This document shows positions 34,203 through 42,467 of a stretch of 64,000 nucleotides of DNA, piece after piece; within the stretch, counting starts at the first letter, position 1; every line of letters starts with the position of its first letter. A program made the translations under genes and the position numbers. The stretch comes from Curvibacter sp. GWA2_63_95. GTDB lineage: Bacteria > Pseudomonadota > Gammaproteobacteria > Burkholderiales > Burkholderiaceae_C. The stretch is taken from positions 124,001-188,000 of the forward strand of contig MGPB01000034.1 in assembly GCA_001795455.1 (NCBI GenBank), in the 5' to 3' direction. The notes below the pieces were generated by a model. It was not told the origin of the DNA. It did no database searches and was given only the letters and a program-made list of their open reading frames with translations.

Positions 34203-35438
34203 ATGAAACTTAGAAAAGATCAGATCCACCATTTGGCATTTGAGGGCGGTGGTGGCAAGGGCGCGGCCTATCTAGGAGCTCTTGGTGTTATGGCCGACCC
34301 GAAGGTAGGCCTCCTGAAGCCAGCGAATGATGGCACTACCCAGGGCGCAGTTCTCGATAAGACTAAGGTTGCGCGGATCTCTGGAGCCTCTGCCGGAGCC
34401 ATCACCGCAACACTCCTAGCTTGCGGATACTCGTTGCAGGAAATCCTACAAGTAGTTACGTCCAGCGAGCTCCTCAAGTTCTACGATCCTCCGCGGTTTT
34501 ATCGCCCTCGGATAGGTAAATCTCGCGCTATTTCCGAGTTTGAAGAGCCGAGCCTTGCTGGCCGCGATGGAGAGGAGGCAAGAAAGCGCTTCGAGGTTGC
34601 AAAGGGAATTGCACACGCTGTTCGCGTTGCAGCCTCTTTAATTAAGCAGATTCTGAGCCTTATAAAAATTCCTATCGCGTCGTTTCCAACTGCGTTTCAG
34701 ACAAGTATTGATAGTCCAGAAATATGCGAACGATACGTCCTCAGTCTGTTAACTGACTATGGCATGTACTCCGGGGCGGGTGCGCGTCGGTTCTTCGACG
34801 ACATGATCGCCCGAAAGACAATTATTGGCAGGACAGCAACTCATGGCGTGACCTTCGCGCAATTCCTAGGAACACACCAAGTTGATCTCCAACTCGTCGG
34901 CACGCGCTTAGAGACAGGCACGGCCCATTATTTTTCGGCAGTGCACACGCCGGATTTTCGCGTCGCAGATGCCGTTCGTATCTCGATGTCCATCCCCCTA
35001 CTCTTCAAGCCTGTCGTAATCCGAAAGGGAGATTTTCCCGACGATCATGACTTAGTTGGGACGTGGGTGGACGGGGGCCTGATAAACAACCTTCCCATTC
35101 ATGCCTTTGACGACAACGACGTAATCAGCCCCCACGTCCTTGGGGTGAGACTTGGCGTCGATGGCTGGACACCTATCCAATCATTCGGCGATTTCTTGGG
35201 TCGCCTGGTTGATGCCGCTCTGGCTGGAGGAGAGAAGGGACAGATTCGCACACAGCAGGAGCAGGATCAGACCCTCGAGTTGCCGATCGGACGATTGAGC
35301 ACATTCGAGTTCTCAGCGCCCCGTGATGTCATAAATGAGGCAGTAAAACAATCTGCCAGTGCCACGATGGCGTACTTCGGCCTCGACCAGACGACTAGTA
35401 GTTTCCTCAATAAAGAATTCAACATCACAAGACGGTAA
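34203..35438 (+). CDS. Patatin-like phospholipase
   Basis: A 411-residue lipid acyl hydrolase. The oxyanion loop is FEGGGGKGAAYLGAL, the nucleophile elbow GASAGA (Ser63) and the dyad motif WVDGGLINNLP (Asp290), so the Ser/Asp pair is complete. No signal peptide is seen, so it should act in the cytoplasm, with the inner membrane as the likely target. It is followed after 56 nt by a 936-residue gene and is preceded by a palindrome cluster. Patatins serve as abortive-infection effectors (for example CapV in CBASS), but no nucleotide cyclase is present here. Base composition differs from the flanking housekeeping genes. Confidence 0.88.
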   Translation: MKLRKDQIHHLAFEGGGGKGAAYLGALGVMADPKVGLLKPANDGTTQGAVLDKTKVARISGASAGAITATLLACGYSLQEILQVVTSSELLKFYDPPRFYRPRIGKSRAISEFEEPSLAGRDGEEARKRFEVAKGIAHAVRVAASLIKQILSLIKIPIASFPTAFQTSIDSPEICERYVLSLLTDYGMYSGAGARRFFDDMIARKTIIGRTATHGVTFAQFLGTHQVDLQLVGTRLETGTAHYFSAVHTPDFRVADAVRISMSIPLLFKPVVIRKGDFPDDHDLVGTWVDGGLINNLPIHAFDDNDVISPHVLGVRLGVDGWTPIQSFGDFLGRLVDAALAGGEKGQIRTQQEQDQTLELPIGRLSTFEFSAPRDVINEAVKQSASATMAYFGLDQTTSSFLNKEFNITRR

Positions 35439-35494
35439 CTGCCTTCCCTTATTTCCCCTATCCGCTAAGCCATTTTTACCAAGGGAGTACTCAC

Positions 35495-38305
35495 ATGAGC
35501 AATGAGCTTTTTCGATTTGTCGCTGTTAGACCACCTTACTCAGTTCCCTCACATCAGCTGGTGATGGGTTCTGAACTACTCGGAAAGTCGGCGTTCGCCA
35601 ACAGCCTCAATGAGGCGAAGAGCGCCAAGGAACGGGCGAATATCGCTTACAACTACCGAAGCGATGCACGATTTGTAGACGACCTACAGACGCTCCGTTC
35701 ACCGATTTTGATCGTGGCAAGGGCGGTAAGTGGACTCGATGACGACGAATTGATCAGCGTGCGAGAAGTGATTCGTGCCAGCGCGAACGTTGATTCGCAC
35801 GACATCGCATCCAGTGGCGAATTCGCCGACGACATCCTCCGACTCTTGGAGTCGATGTTGGCGCTACGCCAATTGACCGCTTCATCCAGTACGATGTACG
35901 AGGCTTTCGGGCGGCTTCTTGGGATCACAAAGCTTATTGAAGACGCGGCTTCCCTTTCCCATCTCGATCGGGGACGTCTTGTGAAAGCTTTTGTGCGCAG
36001 TATTACTGTCAAGCTCCCGCAGCTTCTTAGCCGCGACGCCACACCGGCTAGGTCGCAACCGCAGGTTCCGGAGACCGCGACAATTGGTACTGCCCTAGCG
36101 CTGAGACAACGCGAACTTGCCGACGCGCACGAGTCGCTGATTGCGCTGAATAGTCTGCTTGTCTCTAGTCAGGATGACAACGACTCTCTGGACAACGATG
36201 AGTCGGAAGGAGGGGATCTCACGCCGGAATTGCTTCTGGTGAAGCAAGAAGATGCGCGGAAAAACGTCGCCGCACGCAAGGCAAAGGTCGCCGAGGTTCG
36301 AAGGGGTCTCCGCACCCTAAATGCGACCGCTAAGGCTTTGATTGTCCGCGCTGGCCTTCAACTCGACGAGGAGTCGCTGATGGAGGCGATCGGCGTAATC
36401 AGCGCTCGCATTGCATCGCCGGAAATGCGCACTCAACAGGCATCTGTCCCAGTCAACTCATTGCCTGCAAAACTGCCATCTTTCCCGGGACGTATAGCGT
36501 TCGCTGCCCCTCCCGTGCTGGACGTTCCTGAAGGTGTGGGATATGCACGCATCTTGGGAATGGGGGACCTAATGCTGGTGCAGGAGGAACTGAAGCGATA
36601 TGAGCTTGGAGAGATCACACACATTGAAAACGTGATGCTGTCTGAGCGACGCAGCCGCAGCCACCGGCGCACCGAGAAATCTGAGGAGTTCTACAGCACG
36701 ATCACGGAAAGTGAGACAGAGACGGAGCGGGACCTTTCCTCGAATGAGAGATTCCAGCTCGGACAGGAGGCGAGCGCGGTAATCAAGGCAGACTCTTCCT
36801 TGGAAGCTGGCGTCAATGTCAGCGCGACCTACGGGACGATGTTGAGCGTAGGCGTTAGTACTAGCGCTTCGGTCTCGACTAGTTCCGAGACCAGCAAGAC
36901 TTCCGCCTCTGACTACTCTAAGGAAGTAACCGACCGTGCCCGCAACCGGGTTATGGAGAAGATGCGAACTGAGCGTTCGCGCAGGCTTACGCAAGAAATC
37001 GAAGAAGTCAATGAGCATGGCTTTGATAACACCTTGGGCGGTGATCATATCGTCGGCATTTATCGCTGGGTGGATAAGGTCATGCAAGCCCGCTTGGTCA
37101 ACTATGGGCAGCGCTTACTTTTAGAGTTTGTGATTCCGGAGCCTGCTGTCTTCTTGCTGCAAGCGCAAGCCGGTGGGTTGCCCAAGGGCGTCACAGCGCC
37201 AAAACCGGATCCACGATTACAGACTCTGACTGCCGCAGACATCACGGATGACCCGGGCAGCGAGAATTACTACCTCCACCTAGCCGCACTGTATGGCGTG
37301 ACCGATTTGGAGCCGCCTCCAGTCGAATTTGTGCAGCAGGCAGACAATTTTTCTTTTACTGGTGACCCATCCCTGTCCCAGACTACCTCGAAGAAGATCA
37401 CAATCGCGCCAGACTACTCCGCCTACAAGGTAGTCTTCACGCGCAACGCCATTAATCGCTCCTCAATGCGCTTTTATGCGACGGTTGCGTCGGCTGCTGG
37501 TGAAATGACGAGTTACAAGCGAGTTTTTGAACTTACTGCGTTTGTCGGCGAGTTGCCGATCTCATTCACCTTCTCAGGGGCCAAAGCCGCAAGTGTTCAT
37601 GTGACTATTTTCTGCCAACGCACCGACCAGGCGATGACGCGCTGGCAGATCAAGACATTCAAGGCGCTGCAAGAAGGCTTTCAAAATTTGCAGGCCACAT
37701 TCAACAATCAGGTAGCGGCTGCCGGGGTGCGCCAGAGCAGTGCCTTAGAGGCATTTCCGCCCGCAAGGAACCGAGACATCGAACGTGCCGAGCTGAAGCG
37801 CAACGTGATCGCGATGCTAACTGGCCAGCACTTCGATCTCTTCGGATCGATTCTGGAAGACGCTATTCCGCAGGTCGACTTTTCACAAGCGATTATTGAA
37901 GGGCAGTACATCCAGTTCTTCGAGAATAGCTTCGAGTGGGCCAACATGACCTACACCTTCTATCCCTACTTCTGGGGTCGCAAATCAACTTGGGGTGAAA
38001 AAATCACCTACGACAACCCTGATCCTACTCATCTCGCTTTTCTCCAGGCAGGGGCAGCGCGAGTAGTGGTACCGGTAAGTCCCGAATACAACCAGGTACT
38101 GGTGCATTACCTAGACACGGGCGAGATATGGAGCGGCACCGATGCGCCGGAGCTGCGCGGAGTCAGCGGCGTCTACGCAGATATTGCGGCTGAGATTCGC
38201 GCGCAGCAGGGCAATCAACCAACGTTGCCAACGGTAATGGGCGACGAATGGGAAGTCCGAGTCCCGACCTCACTGGTGATGCTACAAAAAGGCACCGAGC
38301 TTTAA
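35495..38305 (+). CDS. Large hypothetical protein paired with the patatin gene, 936 residues
   Basis: I do not recognise the family. The start has a good AAGGGAG ribosome site. The N-terminal third is helical, with a likely coiled coil at about 247-292 (KQEDARKNVAARKAKVAEVR). Around residues 385-480 there is an acidic stretch with SETETERDLSSNERF and a Ser/Thr-rich section, followed by a charged helix (RNRVMEKMRTERSRRLTQE). IVGIYRWVDKVMQARLVNYG then looks like a conserved core. The C-terminal third is beta-rich with WANMTYTFYPYFWGRKSTW. There is no signal peptide or clear membrane helix. Probably co-transcribed with the patatin; it could be its sensor, scaffold or cargo. Confidence 0.75.
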   Translation: MSNELFRFVAVRPPYSVPSHQLVMGSELLGKSAFANSLNEAKSAKERANIAYNYRSDARFVDDLQTLRSPILIVARAVSGLDDDELISVREVIRASANVDSHDIASSGEFADDILRLLESMLALRQLTASSSTMYEAFGRLLGITKLIEDAASLSHLDRGRLVKAFVRSITVKLPQLLSRDATPARSQPQVPETATIGTALALRQRELADAHESLIALNSLLVSSQDDNDSLDNDESEGGDLTPELLLVKQEDARKNVAARKAKVAEVRRGLRTLNATAKALIVRAGLQLDEESLMEAIGVISARIASPEMRTQQASVPVNSLPAKLPSFPGRIAFAAPPVLDVPEGVGYARILGMGDLMLVQEELKRYELGEITHIENVMLSERRSRSHRRTEKSEEFYSTITESETETERDLSSNERFQLGQEASAVIKADSSLEAGVNVSATYGTMLSVGVSTSASVSTSSETSKTSASDYSKEVTDRARNRVMEKMRTERSRRLTQEIEEVNEHGFDNTLGGDHIVGIYRWVDKVMQARLVNYGQRLLLEFVIPEPAVFLLQAQAGGLPKGVTAPKPDPRLQTLTAADITDDPGSENYYLHLAALYGVTDLEPPPVEFVQQADNFSFTGDPSLSQTTSKKITIAPDYSAYKVVFTRNAINRSSMRFYATVASAAGEMTSYKRVFELTAFVGELPISFTFSGAKAASVHVTIFCQRTDQAMTRWQIKTFKALQEGFQNLQATFNNQVAAAGVRQSSALEAFPPARNRDIERAELKRNVIAMLTGQHFDLFGSILEDAIPQVDFSQAIIEGQYIQFFENSFEWANMTYTFYPYFWGRKSTWGEKITYDNPDPTHLAFLQAGAARVVVPVSPEYNQVLVHYLDTGEIWSGTDAPELRGVSGVYADIAAEIRAQQGNQPTLPTVMGDEWEVRVPTSLVMLQKGTEL

Positions 38306-38391
38306 GGCTTCGCTGAATAAGTACTGTCAAAACTCGGACGCGCCTGTCTGGTGGGGCAATCACGCAAATGCAAGCTCAAATGTGCCCCTCG

Positions 38392-38407
38392 CAGCCCCTT
38401 GGGGCTG
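38392..38407 (+). terminator. Hairpin downstream of the patatin pair
   Basis: CAGCCCCTTGGGGCTG is a perfect 7-bp stem with a TT loop, followed by TTTGTC. It lies 87 nt after the 936-residue gene and is a likely terminator with a weak T-tract. Confidence 0.5.
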
Positions 38408-38490
38408 TTTGTCGGGCTGCCTAGATTGCCGACTGAGGCGCATCTTTGAAAATTCGCCTCACTTTTTGAGTCGTATGGCTCTGCCCTACG

Positions 38491-39057
38491 CTAAAGACTT
38501 TCGCCCCGCCCCAACTTCCCTAATATCTCCGCGATCCGCTTGTGCCGCGTCTCTGGCCGCTTGGCGCTATGTAGCCGGTGGTAAATGGTGAACAACTGCT
38601 GGCGCTTCAGGGTGGCGTAGAAAACCAGGGCAGCGGGGTCTTGCTGCAGCGCCGCCAAAAAGTCCTCCGGCATCACCATGGTGGCGCTGCCGGCGTAGGC
38701 GGTGGCCCAGCGGCCATCGGCGCGCGCGGACTCCACCTGCGCCAGGCCAGCGGCCTGCATGTGGCCTTGCGCGATCAGCTGCTCGGCATGCTGCACGTTC
38801 TTTTGCGACCAGTTGGATCGTGCGCGGCGTGGCGTCAGGCGTTGCAAGAACGCGGTGTCGTCCAAGGACTTGCGCTGCCCGTCGATCCAGCCCCAGCGAA
38901 TAGCGGCCACCACGCAGTCGTCCCACGTCACGCTGGGCAGGCCGGTGCCCTTCTTGTAGATGCGCACCCACAGCTCTGTCTCGCTGGCGTGGTTGGCCTG
39001 CAGCCAGGCGTGCAGCTGCTCGGGTGACTCGAACGTTTGGTGCGCTTTATCGCTCAT
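38491..39057 (-). CDS. YdeI/OmpD-associated family protein
   Basis: A 188-residue cytoplasmic protein of the YdeI family (DUF1905/OmdA-like). Landmarks are ELWVRIYKKGTGLPSVTWDD, AIRWGWIDGQRKSLDD, FLQRLTPRRARSNWSQKN and the C-terminal RPETRHKRIAEILGKL. Relatives have been linked to bacteriocin or peptide resistance, but the biochemical role is not settled. A dispersed repeat begins 2 nt upstream of its start codon, and no Shine-Dalgarno sequence is visible there. Confidence 0.85.
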   Translation of the reverse strand: MSDKAHQTFESPEQLHAWLQANHASETELWVRIYKKGTGLPSVTWDDCVVAAIRWGWIDGQRKSLDDTAFLQRLTPRRARSNWSQKNVQHAEQLIAQGHMQAAGLAQVESARADGRWATAYAGSATMVMPEDFLAALQQDPAALVFYATLKRQQLFTIYHRLHSAKRPETRHKRIAEILGKLGRGESL

Positions 39058-39058
39058 G

Positions 39059-39116
39059 TATTGATAGCTGTTCGCGCATATTCCACGGGCGCTACAGCCC
39101 CATTCTGCTTATAAAA
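39059..39116 (+). repeat. Dispersed repeat copy between creA and the YdeI-like gene
   Basis: Reads TTGATAGCTG, GCGCATATTCCACGGGCGC, TACAGCCCCATTCTGCTTAT. It fills nearly the whole gap between the creA stop and the YdeI-like start codon and so forms the 5' leader of the latter. Confidence 0.8.
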
Positions 39117-39117
39117 C

Positions 39118-39585
39118 TCACTTCACCGGAATCGGCAGCTCCGCGGGCACGGGCACTGCCGTCACGCTGTTCTTGGGGCTGCCGTCGATGATCTTGTCGG
39201 AGTACACCAGATAGACCAGGGTGTTGCGCTTCACGTCCACCATGCGCACCACGCGCACGTGTTTAAACAGGAAGGAGGCGCTGGCCTTGAAGACTTCGTC
39301 TTGCTTGTCGATCTTCTCTTTGAAGCTGATGGGGCCGACCTGGCGGCAGGCCACGGCGGCGTCGGATGTGTCTTCTGCCAAGCCCAGCGCGCCAGCGTAG
39401 CCGCCGGTTTTGGCGTGCGACAGGTAGCAGGCCACGCCGTTCACGGCCGGGTCGTCAAACACGTCGACCACCACTTTGTCGTTGGGGCTCAGCAGTTTGA
39501 AGGTGGTGCTGACACTGCCAACCGTCTCGGCGCTGGCGGCCAGCGCAAGGCTGCTGAGCAGCAGCGCGGCAAATGGTTTCTTCAT
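39118..39585 (-). CDS. creA: CreA family protein
   Basis: A 155-residue exported protein with signal peptide KKPFAALLLSSLALAASA. The mature part has VFDDPAVNGVACYLSHAKTG and RQVGPISFKEK, and later LVYLVYSDKIIDGSPKNSVT, all typical of the CreA family (DUF1342-like periplasmic proteins of unknown role). ATG 39585 places the signal peptide first; an upstream in-frame start looks spurious. It is divergent from a VOC-family gene. Confidence 0.9.
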   Translation of the reverse strand: MKKPFAALLLSSLALAASAETVGSVSTTFKLLSPNDKVVVDVFDDPAVNGVACYLSHAKTGGYAGALGLAEDTSDAAVACRQVGPISFKEKIDKQDEVFKASASFLFKHVRVVRMVDVKRNTLVYLVYSDKIIDGSPKNSVTAVPVPAELPIPVK

Positions 39586-39692
39586 GACAAACTCTCTTGG
39601 TAAAAATGGGGCGGGTGCTGCATTGTGGGCCCATGCACCCACGGGGCCCGCAGCGTATCGTGCGGGTATGACAAACCAAAGGGAACCTTGCC

Positions 39693-40073
39693 ATGCAACT
39701 CGGCTACACCATCCTCTACGTGCCAGACGTGCCCGCCACGCTCAAGTTTTACGAGGCGGCCTTTGGGCTTGCCACGCGCTTTCTGCATGAAAGCGGCGAC
39801 TACGGCGAGCTGGAAACCGGCAGCACGGCGCTGGCGTTTTCTGCCCACCGGCTGATGCAAGAGCTGGGCAAGAACCCGCAGGCCGCCAGCCCCACCGCGC
39901 CCTGCTTTGAGATTGCGCTGTGTACGCCCGATGTAGCCGCCGCGCTGGAACGCGCCGTGGCCGCCGGGGCCACACCCATGCGCCCGCTGGAGGTGATGCC
40001 CTGGGGCCAGACGATGGCCTATGTGGCCGACATCAACGGCTTTTTGGTGGAGCTGTGCACGCCCATGGGGTAA
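39693..40073 (+). CDS. VOC (glyoxalase/bleomycin-resistance) family protein
   Basis: A 126-residue single VOC domain protein. It starts MQLGYTILYVPDVPATLKFYEAAF and ends GQTMAYVADINGFLVELCTP, the beta-alpha-beta-beta-beta hallmark. The metal-site residue Glu in FLVELCTP is present. The substrate is unknown. It is convergent with a dienelactone hydrolase gene, with a dispersed repeat between them. Confidence 0.88.
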   Translation: MQLGYTILYVPDVPATLKFYEAAFGLATRFLHESGDYGELETGSTALAFSAHRLMQELGKNPQAASPTAPCFEIALCTPDVAAALERAVAAGATPMRPLEVMPWGQTMAYVADINGFLVELCTPMG

Positions 40074-40093
40074 ATGCGCCGCGTATTTGCTTC

Positions 40094-40150
40094 GCTTTTG
40101 ATAGCTGCCCGCGCATATTCCATGGGCACTGGCGGCACATTTAGCCCAAA
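40094..40150 (+). repeat. Dispersed repeat copy between the VOC and dienelactone hydrolase genes
   Basis: Reads TTTTGATAGCTGCC, GCGCATATTCCATGGGCAC, TGGCGGCACATTTAGCCCAA. The last bases contain the TAA stop of the minus-strand hydrolase gene. A moderately diverged copy in a convergent gene gap. Confidence 0.75.
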
Positions 40151-40830
40151 TGTTTGCCAAAGAAGCGCAACGCCCGGTCCCACGCCTGCTGGGCCCACAC
40201 GGGGTCGTACTGCGTGGCGGCGATGCGGCCGGGGCCTACGGCGGTTTCGTTGGCAAAGGCGTGGTGGGCCAGGTAGCGGTGAAACTCATACTGCACGCCA
40301 GCAGCCGTGAGCTTGGCTTCCAGGCCGTCCACCGTTTCAATGTTGAAGAACTGGTCTTGCGTGGCCCAGTGGCCTTGCAGGGGGATGTTGATTTTGCTGG
40401 CGTCGATGTAGTCCAGCGGCGGGCAGCCGTACCAGACCACGGCGGCGTCCAGCTCGGTCGCCTGGGTGGCGGCCAGCAGGGTCAGGGCGCCGCCCATGCA
40501 GTAGCCGGTGAGGCCGACCTTGGGTGCGCGGCCTTTCAAAAATTGCACGGCACCACGGATGTCCTGCCCCGCAGCGTCGCCAAAATCCAGGCCGGTCATG
40601 AGGTGGTGGGCTTCTTCCTCTTCCACCGTGGCTTTGCCGCGGTACAGGTCGGGCACCAGGGCCTGGTAGCCGGCAGCGGCCAGGCGGTCGGCCACGCCCT
40701 TGATCTGCCCATTCAGGCCCCACCACTCCTGGATAACGACGATGGCAGGCGCGTTGGCGGCAGCGGGCTCAGCCAGGTAGCCTTGCACGGTTTTGCCATC
40801 CGGGCGGTTGAAGGTGACGATGCTTCCCAT
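40141..40830 (-). CDS. Dienelactone hydrolase family protein
   Basis: A 229-residue alpha/beta hydrolase. The nucleophile elbow is GLTGYCMGGA with the catalytic Cys typical of dienelactone hydrolases; an Asp lies in WATQDQFFN and the His in YLAHHAFANE. The N-terminal IVVIQEWWGLNGQIKGVADR is the family signature. ATG 40830 gives the usual length. The physiological substrate may not be dienelactone, as no aromatic pathway genes are adjacent. Confidence 0.9.
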   Translation of the reverse strand: MGSIVTFNRPDGKTVQGYLAEPAAANAPAIVVIQEWWGLNGQIKGVADRLAAAGYQALVPDLYRGKATVEEEEAHHLMTGLDFGDAAGQDIRGAVQFLKGRAPKVGLTGYCMGGALTLLAATQATELDAAVVWYGCPPLDYIDASKINIPLQGHWATQDQFFNIETVDGLEAKLTAAGVQYEFHRYLAHHAFANETAVGPGRIAATQYDPVWAQQAWDRALRFFGKHLG

Positions 40831-40932
40831 GGTGTGCTCCTCAGTGGTTGGTGTTGCCCAGTATTGTGGGCACAAGACGCGGGGCTTGGCGTACCATGCG
40901 CTTCGATGGGGCCGCCCCCTCACCTCACCCGC

Positions 40933-41520
40933 ATGCGCCGCCGCCCCCTTCTCACCTTTGCCCTGTGCCTGCCGCTCACCCGGCTGGCAGGGGCGCAGGC
41001 TTCCGAACCGGAGGCAGACGACGCGCCCGCCGGTCTGCCACAGTACAAGGTGTCTGCCGCGGCGCTGCAGGCGGCGGTGGGCCAGCGTTTTCCGCTGCGT
41101 TACCCGGTGCCGGGGCTGCTGAATCTGGATGTGCAGCTGCCCACCCTGCACCTGCTGCCTGCGCTCAACCGGCTGGGCGCCGAGATGGCGGTGGAGGCCG
41201 CAGGCCCCGCACTCAACCGCAGCCACCAGGGCACGCTGGATGTGGAATTTGCACTGCGCTACGAGCCCACCGACCGCACGGTGCGCGCGCACCAGTTGCG
41301 CCTGAAGCGCCTGCAGTTCCCCACGCTGCAGCCTGGCGTGGTGGCGCTGCTCAATACCTATGCGCCAGCCCTGGCCGAAGGTGCGCTGCTGGAAGTGGTG
41401 CTGCACCGCATGCGCCCGCAAGACCTGACCCTGCCCGATGGCTTGGGCATGCAGCCGGGCAGCATCACCGTCACCCCCGAAGGGCTGACGATCGGGTTTG
41501 TGCCCAAGCCTTTGTCGTAA
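40933..41520 (+). CDS. DUF1439-type exported protein
   Basis: A 195-residue protein with an N-terminal signal sequence (RRRPLLTFALCLPLTRLAGA). The mature part has the DUF1439/YceB-like lipid-binding pattern: ALQAAVGQRFPLRYPVPGLL, a central beta-rich part and LNTYAPALAEGALLEV. No lipobox Cys is evident after the signal sequence. ATG 40933 is chosen because it opens the signal peptide. Function is unknown; perhaps a periplasmic lipid-binding protein. Confidence 0.75.
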   Translation: MRRRPLLTFALCLPLTRLAGAQASEPEADDAPAGLPQYKVSAAALQAAVGQRFPLRYPVPGLLNLDVQLPTLHLLPALNRLGAEMAVEAAGPALNRSHQGTLDVEFALRYEPTDRTVRAHQLRLKRLQFPTLQPGVVALLNTYAPALAEGALLEVVLHRMRPQDLTLPDGLGMQPGSITVTPEGLTIGFVPKPLS

Positions 41521-41570
41521 GCTGCTGCACCCTCCGCTGGGGCAGAAGCCACGGCACAAGACACACATTC

Positions 41571-42374
41571 ATGAACACCATTGACATCGCCAGCGGCGTC
41601 ACACCCCATGCCGTGGCCCGCCTGCGCGCGGAGCGGCTGGCGCGCAGCAGCAAGCCCTTTCTCGCCCGCGGCGGCATGAAGGGGGAGCGCTGCCCCCACT
41701 GCCGCATCCACCCCAGCCACTGCATTTGCGCACTGCGCCCAAACCTGCCCACCCAAGCCGGGGTGTGCCTGCTGATGGCGGACATTGAGCCACTCAAACC
41801 CAGCAACACCGGCTGGCTGATTGCCGATGTGGTGACCGACACCTGGGCCTTTGGCTGGACCCGCACCGAGGTGGACCCGGCCCTGCTGACTCTGCTGGCC
41901 GACCCGCAGTGGCAGCCGTATGTGGTGTTTCCCGGTGAGTTTGTGGCCGAGGGCCGGGTGGTGCATGCGCTGTTGCCCGACACCGCCCCCTCGGGGGGCA
42001 GCGACCCGCAGAGCGGCGCAGCGGGGGGGCCATCCCGCAAGCGGCCACTCTTCATCCTGCTGGATGCCACCTGGCCCGAGGCGCGCAAGATGTTCCGCAA
42101 GAGCCCGTATCTGGACCGCTTTCCGGTGCTGAGCCTGCAGCCCGAGCAGATCTCGCGCTACCGCCTGCGCCGCAGCCGCCGCGACGACCACTTTTGCACC
42201 AGCGAAGTGGGCGCGCTGTGCCTGGAGCTGGCCGGTGAGACCCGGGCCGCACAGGCGCTGGAAGCGTGGCTCGATGTGTTCAGCCTGCACTACCTGCGCG
42301 CCAAGCACCAGCTGCCGCCGCTGTGGGACAGCGAGGCGCATGCGCGGCTGCAGGCGCTGGGCCGGCCGCGCTGA
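41571..42374 (+). CDS. DTW-domain tRNA-uridine aminocarboxypropyltransferase
   Basis: A 267-residue enzyme of the DTW family (TapT/YfiP), which transfers the 3-amino-3-carboxypropyl group of SAM to a tRNA uridine (acp3U47 in E. coli). The N-terminal Cys cluster is CPHCRIHPSHCIC, and the catalytic region has LLDATWPEARKMFRKSPYL (the DxTW motif) and LRRSRRDDHFCTSEV. Between them lies a Gly/Ser/Pro-rich insert encoded by a GC-rich palindromic repeat at 41985-42031. ATG 41571 is chosen over a long upstream frame. Confidence 0.85.
   Translation: MNTIDIASGVTPHAVARLRAERLARSSKPFLARGGMKGERCPHCRIHPSHCICALRPNLPTQAGVCLLMADIEPLKPSNTGWLIADVVTDTWAFGWTRTEVDPALLTLLADPQWQPYVVFPGEFVAEGRVVHALLPDTAPSGGSDPQSGAAGGPSRKRPLFILLDATWPEARKMFRKSPYLDRFPVLSLQPEQISRYRLRRSRRDDHFCTSEVGALCLELAGETRAAQALEAWLDVFSLHYLRAKHQLPPLWDSEAHARLQALGRPR
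41985..42031 (+). repeat. GC-rich palindromic element in frame inside the DTW gene
   Basis: It begins GCCCCCTCGGGGGGC, itself a hairpin, and ends GCGGGGGGGCC, whose G-run can also pair with the first C-run. It encodes the linker TAPSGGSDPQSGAAGGP. I recall similar CCCCCTCGGGGGG...GGGGG elements scattered in Comamonadaceae genomes; only this copy was noticed here. Confidence 0.5.
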
Positions 42375-42395
42375 ACACGCACCCACCCCACAAAC

Positions 42396-42459
42396 GCTCC
42401 TGATTCAGGAGCTGCTCACGCATATCCCATGCGGGCTAGAGGCCTATTTGGCTTGAAAT
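42396..42459 (+). repeat. Dispersed repeat copy between the DTW gene and alkB
   Basis: Reads GCTCCTGATTCAGGAGCTG, with compensatory changes that keep the GCTCC/GGAGC stem, then CACGCATATCCCATGCGGGC and TAGAGGCCTATTTGGCTTGA. It lies in a convergent gene gap. Confidence 0.82.
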
Positions 42460-42467
42460 TTGGAGCC

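Noticed and set aside
34203..38305. CBASS system with a CapV-type patatin effector
   Set aside because: No nucleotidyltransferase/cyclase or Cap2/Cap3-type gene is present; the partner gene shows no cyclase motif.
38306..38360. Possible insertion-sequence end just after the 936-residue gene
   Set aside because: The sequence looked vaguely like an IS terminus, but no matching inverted end or transposase fragment was found in the window.
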